Assembly (NCBI GenBank): GCA_963706905.1
Contig: CAVPNY010000008.1
Location: forward strand, 1-18,631
Length of the DNA stretch: 18,631 nucleotides
Direction: 5' to 3'
DNA from: CAVPNY01 sp963706905
GTDB taxonomy: Bacteria > Chloroflexota > Anaerolineae > Anaerolineales > UBA4823
Shown here piece by piece: positions 8,217 to 13,208 of the stretch. How positions within the stretch are numbered: position 1 is the first letter of the stretch; each line of letters opens with the position of its first letter. Both the position numbers and the translations under genes were made by a program. Below the pieces are notes generated by a model. That model saw only the letters and a list, made by a program, of their open reading frames with translations. It was not told the DNA's origin and ran no database searches.

Positions 8217-9476
8217 TCAAACTGTAAAGGCTTCGCGCTGCACGTCTTCGATCACCGTTGTCGCCAGGCGCTGTAACGCTTCCATTTCGGCCTGGTCGGT
8301 GTGACTGGCGCGCCAGTAGATCTCCAGCAGTTCCAGCGGGGACAGGCTGCCCATGGATTGGTCGCCCGGCAAGCGCACCCGCCCCTCGATCTCCGGGCGT
8401 TTGACCAGGTGGAACTCAAAGGTTTTGGAACAATACTCGCGCAGGGCAGCATCGTCGATCAGTTGCTCCCACTCGTGCGGATACTCCACCGTCAGGCGCA
8501 CGATCGCGTCCTCTAGTTTCGCTTGGGCGGGCAGTGCCTTGCGCAGCCGCTCGTTGAGATCTTCTTTCGACTTCAATGTAACCTGGCGATCGATAAATGG
8601 GCGGATCCCGGTCAGTTTGCGCCATTCCACCCGAGTCTGGCCGCGCTGCACGTCTGCCACGATAAAGAATTTATCATCCTCGACCTCGCCAAAATCGACC
8701 CGCTCGATCGATCCCGGATAGATCACCGGCGGGTGGGCATTCTCGTTCAGGTCTTGTGGTTTATGGATGTGCCCGAGGGCCACGTAATCCAGGCGAGGAT
8801 CGCGCACCAGTGAACCGGGTAGCACCAGGTCATTGCCCAGCATCACTGTGCGTTCCCCGCCGTACTTGGCGCCTTGGACAGAGGCATGGGCGGTCAGCAC
8901 AATTGGGAGGTTGGGGTCAGCCTCTTCCAGCCAGGCGTGTACCAGCTCGGTCAGGCGGGTCTCTATCTCCTCGAAGACCTGGCCTGGCTCACCGGTGCGC
9001 AGCCCTAGCTGGGCGATCAGGCCGGCTCGTGAGACCCACGGCAGCGCGATGATCTGCAAGCCTGGGCCTTTCAGGCCCAGGCCTTCCAGGTCATTCGGTT
9101 GGAGGAATGTCGGGCGGTCGAGCACCCGTACATGCGGCACTTCCAGCGTGGCGAACTCTTCGATAGCGTGCGCTCGCCCCAGTGCCGGGGAAAGATCGTG
9201 GTTGCCCACCAGCAGCAAAGTGGGGATGCCGGCTCGGGATAGGCGGATGATCCGTCGCCCCCACTCGCGCTGGAAAGTCGGGGCCGGATTCCGGTCTTTA
9301 TAAGCGTCGCCTGCGAACAATACCACATCCACACGTTCTTGGATGGCCGTATCGACAATTGTATCCAGGGATTTGAGAAAATCGATCACCCGCAGCGGCA
9401 GACCGCTCTGCGGGTCATGCCGTCCATAGTTAGCCATGTCGATATGTGCGTCGGCAAAGTGCAGGATTTTCGGCAT
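8217..9476 (-). CDS. sbcD: SbcD/Mre11-like DNA repair exonuclease (metallophosphoesterase)
   Basis: 419 residues with the calcineurin-like phosphoesterase motifs in order: DAH (Asp9, His11), GDAYKDR (Asp57), GNHD (91-94), TAH (His197) and GHIH (235-238). This is the two-metal nuclease core of SbcD/Mre11, which with the ATPase SbcC/Rad50 processes double-strand ends and hairpins. A capping region follows (about 275-345), and the C-terminal tail (370-419) resembles the SbcC-contacting helices (MGSLSPLELLEIYWRA). The usual partner gene sbcC is not in this window, so either it is elsewhere or this is a stand-alone DNA repair exonuclease family member. The start is well supported: GGGGGA lies five bases before the ATG and overlaps the stop of the upstream C39 gene, with only two bases between the genes. 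It is therefore probably co-transcribed and coupled with that gene. It converges on the phosphatase gene. Confidence 0.92.
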   Translation of the reverse strand: MPKILHFADAHIDMANYGRHDPQSGLPLRVIDFLKSLDTIVDTAIQERVDVVLFAGDAYKDRNPAPTFQREWGRRIIRLSRAGIPTLLLVGNHDLSPALGRAHAIEEFATLEVPHVRVLDRPTFLQPNDLEGLGLKGPGLQIIALPWVSRAGLIAQLGLRTGEPGQVFEEIETRLTELVHAWLEEADPNLPIVLTAHASVQGAKYGGERTVMLGNDLVLPGSLVRDPRLDYVALGHIHKPQDLNENAHPPVIYPGSIERVDFGEVEDDKFFIVADVQRGQTRVEWRKLTGIRPFIDRQVTLKSKEDLNERLRKALPAQAKLEDAIVRLTVEYPHEWEQLIDDAALREYCSKTFEFHLVKRPEIEGRVRLPGDQSMGSLSPLELLEIYWRASHTDQAEMEALQRLATTVIEDVQREAFTV

Positions 9477-9478
9477 AT

Positions 9479-10789
9479 TTATCCCCCTAAGCGGCTGAGT
9501 TGCTCCCAGCCCGCGCCAAAATTGGGGTTCAGGCGGACTGCCTCACGCAGGTCGTCGATCGCTCCTTGCGTGTCGCCGAGCGCCTCGCGCGCCAGGGCGC
9601 GCCAGTAGAAGCTCTCTTCGAGAACCGGTTCGCTGATCGTATCGATCAACGTGGTGTTAGCCAGGTTGATCACATCCTGATAGCGACCGCTGTAGTAATA
9701 CGCCCAGTAAGGCCAGGTTTGGTACCACATGATCCGGTATGGGCGTTGGAAGTCGTCAGTCAGGTTGTTGTATAAAGCAAAGGCCTGATCATAAGCGGCG
9801 GCGGCGTCAGGGTATTGTTGCAGGTTGGTGTGGCTGGTGCCCTGGTTGAACCAGGCGAAGAACTGGTCAATTCCGGTCAGGCTTTCTGCTTCAGCCTGGG
9901 CTTTCTCCAGAGCGTGGTTGTTTGCCCAGACCGGGTCCGCCCAGGATCCCAGCAGGCGCTGCACTTCTTCGCCGCGCTCTACGGGATAGACTACCATGAA
10001 TAAATAATTGAACGAGCGCCAGCCCTCGATTAATTCATCATAGGGCAGCCGGTGATCCTTGCCCCCCTGGATGTAGGTGTCTTGGACGGTAAAGGCTTGG
10101 CGAGCGTCATCGTACCCATTAATAAACTGATAGTGTCCCATCCAGCCCAGCTTGCCGGTGTAGTCGCGCTCGTAGTAGCCCTTCTCTGTCAGGACAGGGA
10201 AGCCGGCTGCGATCAGGCTCTTGATCACCTCGATATCACCCCCGTTGCGGGTCAGGGCTGTCATGCCTTCCGTCTGGGTTTCAACGAAATCCTGCAGCTC
10301 GTAAGGCATGACATTCTTGTCTTTGTCTTCCGGCTTGACATACTCCCCCACCACATCCCGGTCTCCATCCCATCCCCAAAAGGTTAGCGCCATCGAGAGA
10401 TTTGCCGGGCCGCAGTAATTCCATCGCTGGTGTTGATCCTCATATTTGACCCCACTCAACACTACAGTTTCCGGCAGGGGCGTGGGTGACATCGTCGGGG
10501 TTGGTGAAGGGGTGGGGGTATCGGTAGGTCCCGGTGGTGTGGGGGTAATTGTCGGCGTTGCCGTGATGATCCGCACTACGGGTGTCGCCAGTTGGGTCTG
10601 GCTGGTTTGCGCCTGGGGCACAAAGACCGCTTCTTCTGGTGGGTTGAGCGCATATTTGATGCGCGTGCGCAGTTCATCCACCCGCCAGCCCAGGCGATCA
10701 TGCACTGGCGGCAGGTTGTAGAATACAATACTCAGCAGGCAGGCGAGGGGGATACCGATCGCTAATATTAAGATGACCCGGTTGCGCAT
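9479..10789 (-). CDS. Membrane-anchored C39-like cysteine peptidase with TPR repeats (paralogue 1)
   Basis: 436 residues. One N-terminal TM (about 5-24) is followed by a juxtamembrane block (YNLPPVHDRLGWRVDELRT, then NPPEEAVFVPQ) and a Thr/Pro-rich linker (about 75-107). The C39-like papain-fold domain (about 110-268) has the nucleophile in YCGPAN (Cys126), the catalytic His in MGHYQFINGYDD (His219) and a third residue in FTVQD (Asp237). The last 150 residues contain two or three TPR-like units (FFAWFNQGTSHTNLQQYPDA; FYWRALAREALGDTQGAIDD). It is expected to face outside the membrane and may cleave or simply bind peptides; substrates are unknown. It is paralogous to 11607-12893 over its whole length. 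There is no Shine-Dalgarno sequence; TATAAT seven bases before the ATG suggests a leaderless mRNA. It is followed after two bases by the SbcD-like gene. Confidence 0.88.
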   Translation of the reverse strand: MRNRVILILAIGIPLACLLSIVFYNLPPVHDRLGWRVDELRTRIKYALNPPEEAVFVPQAQTSQTQLATPVVRIITATPTITPTPPGPTDTPTPSPTPTMSPTPLPETVVLSGVKYEDQHQRWNYCGPANLSMALTFWGWDGDRDVVGEYVKPEDKDKNVMPYELQDFVETQTEGMTALTRNGGDIEVIKSLIAAGFPVLTEKGYYERDYTGKLGWMGHYQFINGYDDARQAFTVQDTYIQGGKDHRLPYDELIEGWRSFNYLFMVVYPVERGEEVQRLLGSWADPVWANNHALEKAQAEAESLTGIDQFFAWFNQGTSHTNLQQYPDAAAAYDQAFALYNNLTDDFQRPYRIMWYQTWPYWAYYYSGRYQDVINLANTTLIDTISEPVLEESFYWRALAREALGDTQGAIDDLREAVRLNPNFGAGWEQLSRLGG

Positions 10790-10796
10790 GGGCGCG

Positions 10797-10805
10797 ATTA
10801 TATCA
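10797..10805 (-). promoter_or_regulatory. Extended -10 promoter element of C39 paralogue 1 (predicted leaderless)
   Basis: On the minus strand the sequence is TGATATAAT, an extended -10 motif, with TATAAT at 10802-10797. Exactly seven bases (CGCGCCC) separate it from the ATG at 10789, which places the expected transcription start at or next to the A of the start codon. No convincing -35 is visible. The second C39 paralogue has the same spacing. Confidence 0.6.
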
Positions 10806-10829
10806 TTCTGAAATGTACAAAATTGCTCT

Positions 10830-10835
10830 TATAAT
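10830..10835 (+). promoter_or_regulatory. -10 element for the MNT/HEPN pair
   Basis: A perfect TATAAT at 10830-10835 with a poor -35 (TTCTGA at 10806-10811, spacing 18). Transcription would start near 10842. That is too close to the ATG at 10851 for a Shine-Dalgarno site, but suits the GTG at 10890, which is preceded by GGGAG. It lies in the 61-bp divergent gap shared with the C39 gene promoter. Confidence 0.5.
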
Positions 10836-10850
10836 AATGAAAGTGATAAG

Positions 10851-11210
10851 ATGAATAAGTTCTCACCAATCGTAGTGGGAGTAACTATTGTGGAGCAACA
10901 AGTGGAAGATCGTTTGGAAGATGTTACGAGCCGAATAGTGGAAGCTTTTAATCCGAATAAAATCATCCTTTTCGGTTCCCATGCCTACGGACAGCCGACA
11001 CCAGATAGTGATGTGGATTTACTGGTTGTGATGGAAAGCGATGACCGGCCGGTTGAGCGCGCAGCAAAAATTTCTAGAGTATTGAGACCCAGGCCATTTC
11101 CAATGGATATTCTGGTCCGAACGCCAGAGGAGATCCAACACAGGTTGGCGATGGGTGACCAATTTATCCGGGAAATATTGGAGAGAGGTAGGATACTCTA
11201 TGAGCAATGA
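10851..11210 (+). CDS. MNT-family nucleotidyltransferase (putative HEPN antitoxin)
   Basis: A minimal nucleotidyltransferase of up to 119 residues. The polymerase-beta-fold signature is complete: GSHAYGQPTPDSDVDLLVV gives Gly42-Ser43 and the metal-binding Asp54 and Asp56, and the third carboxylate is Asp86 in FPMDILV. Proteins of this type encoded directly before a HEPN protein act as antitoxins; in the studied MntA-HepT case the transferase adds AMP groups to the HEPN toxin. The longest frame starts with ATG at 10851, but GTG at 10890 (product MEQQVEDRLEDV) is the better start, because GGGAG lies eight bases before it and the -10 at 10830 is too near the ATG. It overlaps the HEPN start by 11 bases, as in a coupled toxin-antitoxin operon. 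The pair lies opposite in strand to the two flanking C39 paralogues. Confidence 0.9.
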   Translation: MNKFSPIVVGVTIVEQQVEDRLEDVTSRIVEAFNPNKIILFGSHAYGQPTPDSDVDLLVVMESDDRPVERAAKISRVLRPRPFPMDILVRTPEEIQHRLAMGDQFIREILERGRILYEQ

Positions 11211-11397
11211 GTATCTAAGGGAATGGATCCGCAAAGCCGAAGAAGATTATGAGGCGGGTATAACCTTAGGTCGTAAGCGGAAGCGACCGACACCTAATGT
11301 AGTCGGTTTTCATTGCCAGCAGTGCATTGAAAAGTACTTAAAAGCCTATTTGGTAATGCAGGGAGTACATTTTCCCAGAGACTCACGACTTGCTTGA
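11200..11397 (+). CDS. HEPN-domain protein, N-terminal part (putative toxin, frameshifted)
   Basis: Starts at the ATG at 11200 (MSNEYLREWIRKAEEDYEAG), preceded by an AGAGAGGTAGGA ribosome site and overlapping the transferase gene. FHCQQCIEKYLKAYLVMQGV is the diagnostic central helix of the PF05168-type HEPN domain, a small four-helix bundle that often acts as an RNase or RNA-binding toxin. The normal continuation is a THDL motif. Here the frame instead runs into RDSRLA and a stop at 11395-11397, because of one extra base near 11380. Removing one G after CCCAGA gives HFPRTHDLLELHK and fuses it with 11390-11593. An upstream in-frame ATG at 11155 lies within the transferase gene and is unlikely. 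Confidence 0.82.
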   Translation: MSNEYLREWIRKAEEDYEAGITLGRKRKRPTPNVVGFHCQQCIEKYLKAYLVMQGVHFPRDSRLA

Positions 11398-11593
11398 ATT
11401 ACACAAGATATGTTTGTCTCTCGATCCCACTTTTGAGATGATCGGCGATTTGTTGGATCGTTTGAATCCGTATGCCGTTGAATTTCGCTATCCAGGTGAA
11501 GAAGTCTCTATTGAAGAAGCAAAAATGGCTGTCAGTGCGATGGAAGAAGCACGTCGTTTCATTTTTCCTTATCTAAAAATCGAACAGCAATAG
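11390..11593 (+). CDS. HEPN-domain protein, C-terminal part
   Basis: Continues the HEPN domain in the next frame: LLELHKICLSLDPTFEM, then LNPYAVEFRYPGEE, then a closing helix with AKMAVSAMEEARRFIFPYL, all typical of the second half of the family. It has no start signal of its own (its first ATG would have to be read from an arbitrary TTG/CTT context near 11390). The gene ends 13 bases before the convergent stop of C39 paralogue 2. With the N-terminal part the repaired protein would be about 130 residues, normal for the family. Confidence 0.78.
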   Translation: MLELHKICLSLDPTFEMIGDLLDRLNPYAVEFRYPGEEVSIEEAKMAVSAMEEARRFIFPYLKIEQQ

Positions 11594-11606
11594 TCAATCA
11601 AATATA

Positions 11607-12893
11607 TTAAGGTACTTCTATACCTAACTCGCGTAGCGCCTCTCGCGCCGGTGTGAAATTCGGATTCAGCTCCAGTGCCTTGCGCAGATCGAAGGTCGCC
11701 ACGTTGAGATCTCCCAATGCCTGGTTGGCCAGCCCGCGCCAGTAGAACGATTCTTCCAGGGTGTATTCTCCCAGTGCAAAGAAAGTGTTGTTAGCCAGGT
11801 TGACCACATCCTGGTAGCGGCCGGTGTGGTAATAAGCCGCGTAGGGCTCAATCCGGTACCACATCACCCGCCATGGGCGTTCATCTTCGGGGATCGTCGG
11901 GTAGACGGCAAAGGCGCTGTCGAAAGCCTGAGCAGCCCCGGCATAATCTTCAAGCGCTACCAGATCGCTGCCTAGATTGAACCAGGCAAAGTATAGGTCG
12001 CGCCCGCTCAATTCACCCGTTTCCTGAGAAGCCCGCTCGGCAGCCGCTTCGTAATTTCGGGTCTCATCCGCCTGCGAGCCCAGGATCGCCATCACCTCAG
12101 CCTCTCGCTCTGGTGGATAGACGATCAGGTAAACAGAGTTGAAATCGCGCCAGCGCTCCTCCATTGTCTGGTAAGGCAGTGGGAAATCCGGCATGATCAG
12201 CGAGTTTTGAACCGTGAACAGGCGTTGTGTGTCGTCGTAAGCGTTGATGGTCAGATAGTGCCCCATCCAATCGTCGTGCTCCGGGTCGTAGCCCTTCTCG
12301 ATCAATACTGGGAAGCCGGCGGCAATGAAGCGTTTGATCGTTTCTAGATCACCCCCCACCCGGGCTACGGCTTTAAGATCGGTATTCTCCTCGACAAATG
12401 CGACCATCTCAGCCGGCATCACATTCTTATCGTATTCCCCCGGCCGCAGAACGGCAGCCGTATCGCGCTGGTCGCCCTGCCAGCCCCAGTAAGACAGGGC
12501 CATCGCCAGGTTAGCCGGGCCGCAGTTATTGAAACTCTGGTATTCGTGCCTGATCCCGCTCAAGCTGACCTGGCCAGGGATGGACGTCGGCGTAGGCGAA
12601 GGCTGTGGCGTGGCGGTGCTGGCAGGCGGAGCCGTGGCAGTGATGGTGGCTGTCTGGGTAGGGGCCGTGCTGGTCATGGCCAGCAGCGTGGCTTGAACAG
12701 CCGCCTCCAGTTGCTGCTGGGGGACGAACACCGCTTCTTCGGGAGGGTTGATTGCCCGCCGAATCTGGGTACGCAGGTTGTCAACCCGCCAGGCCAGTCG
12801 ATCGTGAACCGGAGGCAGGTTATAAATGACAATGCCTGCCAGGCAGGTCAGGACAAGCCCCGCCGCCAGCAGGCCGATCAGCCATTTTCGCAT
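11607..12893 (-). CDS. Membrane-anchored C39-like cysteine peptidase with TPR repeats (paralogue 2)
   Basis: 428 residues with the same plan as the gene at 9479-10789: TM (about 5-24), juxtamembrane block (YNLPPVHDRLAWRVDNLRT, then INPPEEAVFVPQ), Thr/Ala/Pro linker (about 73-107), C39-like domain (about 108-260) and C-terminal TPR-like units (DLYFAWFNLGSDLVALEDYA; FYWRGLANQALGDLNVATFD). The nucleophile is Cys124 in NNCGPAN and the His is His212 in MGHYLTINAYDD. The third residue, where paralogue 1 has Asp237, is Asn230 (FTVQN). The linker sequences have diverged strongly while the juxtamembrane block and catalytic domain are conserved. There is no Shine-Dalgarno sequence; TATAAT stands seven bases before the ATG, as in paralogue 1. 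The substrate is unknown; tandem duplication is the clear inference. Confidence 0.87.
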   Translation of the reverse strand: MRKWLIGLLAAGLVLTCLAGIVIYNLPPVHDRLAWRVDNLRTQIRRAINPPEEAVFVPQQQLEAAVQATLLAMTSTAPTQTATITATAPPASTATPQPSPTPTSIPGQVSLSGIRHEYQSFNNCGPANLAMALSYWGWQGDQRDTAAVLRPGEYDKNVMPAEMVAFVEENTDLKAVARVGGDLETIKRFIAAGFPVLIEKGYDPEHDDWMGHYLTINAYDDTQRLFTVQNSLIMPDFPLPYQTMEERWRDFNSVYLIVYPPEREAEVMAILGSQADETRNYEAAAERASQETGELSGRDLYFAWFNLGSDLVALEDYAGAAQAFDSAFAVYPTIPEDERPWRVMWYRIEPYAAYYHTGRYQDVVNLANNTFFALGEYTLEESFYWRGLANQALGDLNVATFDLRKALELNPNFTPAREALRELGIEVP

Positions 12894-12900
12894 GTGGCGG

Positions 12901-12906
12901 ATTATA
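12901..12906 (-). promoter_or_regulatory. -10 element of C39 paralogue 2 (predicted leaderless)
   Basis: TATAAT on the minus strand at 12906-12901, separated from the ATG at 12893 by seven bases (CCGCCAC). This puts the transcription start at the start codon. No clear -35 is seen and, unlike paralogue 1, there is no TG extension. Confidence 0.55.
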
Positions 12907-13025
12907 CCTCAGTGAGTTGAGAGGTAACTTAAGCCTCAAATTAGACGTGAAGGTTTCTAGTAACTGGAAGATATCGGCGCAGATCAGCTTTTATCAGCGT
13001 CCTATATAATCCCCCTGCTTCTCAA

Positions 13026-13054
13026 GTGGCAGTGTAACCATAAGGCAGTGCCAC
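13026..13054. repeat. Imperfect inverted repeat in the FtsK/C39 spacer
   Basis: GTGGCAGTG (13026-13034) faces CAGTGCCAC (13046-13054), eight of nine positions pairing, around an 11-base loop. It has no T run on either side, so it is not a typical terminator. It lies downstream of ftsK and upstream of C39 paralogue 2. Confidence 0.4.
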
Positions 13055-13066
13055 AAATTATAAAAA

Positions 13067-13205
13067 ATCCGCGTCCCGTCCTGAGCGCAGCTGAAGGATT
13101 ATCCGCGTCCCCCTTCATTTCCCTGCTCTCCGCGATCAGCGGCGCAGCCATATGATTAAATTATCGTAAATCCGCGTTTATCCGCGTCCTATCTCATCCG
13201 CGTCC
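13067..13205. repeat. Cluster of ATCCGCGTYY short repeats in a gene-poor 315-bp spacer
   Basis: Five copies of a 10-mer ATCCGCGT followed by CC or TT, at 13067-13076, 13101-13110, 13170-13179, 13180-13189 and 13196-13205; the middle pair is head to tail. A degenerate relative (ATCAGCGTCCTAT) lies near 12993. Between copies one and two is CGTCCTGAGCGCAGCTGAAGGA, which resembles a short dispersed palindromic element. The whole interval 12894-13208 holds no gene I can support. These look like intergenic dispersed repeats, not binding sites for a known protein. Confidence 0.6.
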
Positions 13206-13208
13206 CAT

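Noticed and set aside
11155..11199. Upstream ATG at 11155 as the HEPN start
   Set aside because: It would place 15 codons deep inside the transferase gene; the ATG at 11200 has a good ribosome site and matches the usual family N-terminus.
13026..13054. Inverted repeat as the ftsK terminator
   Set aside because: It is more than 150 bases after the stop and lacks a T run on the minus strand; kept only as a repeat.
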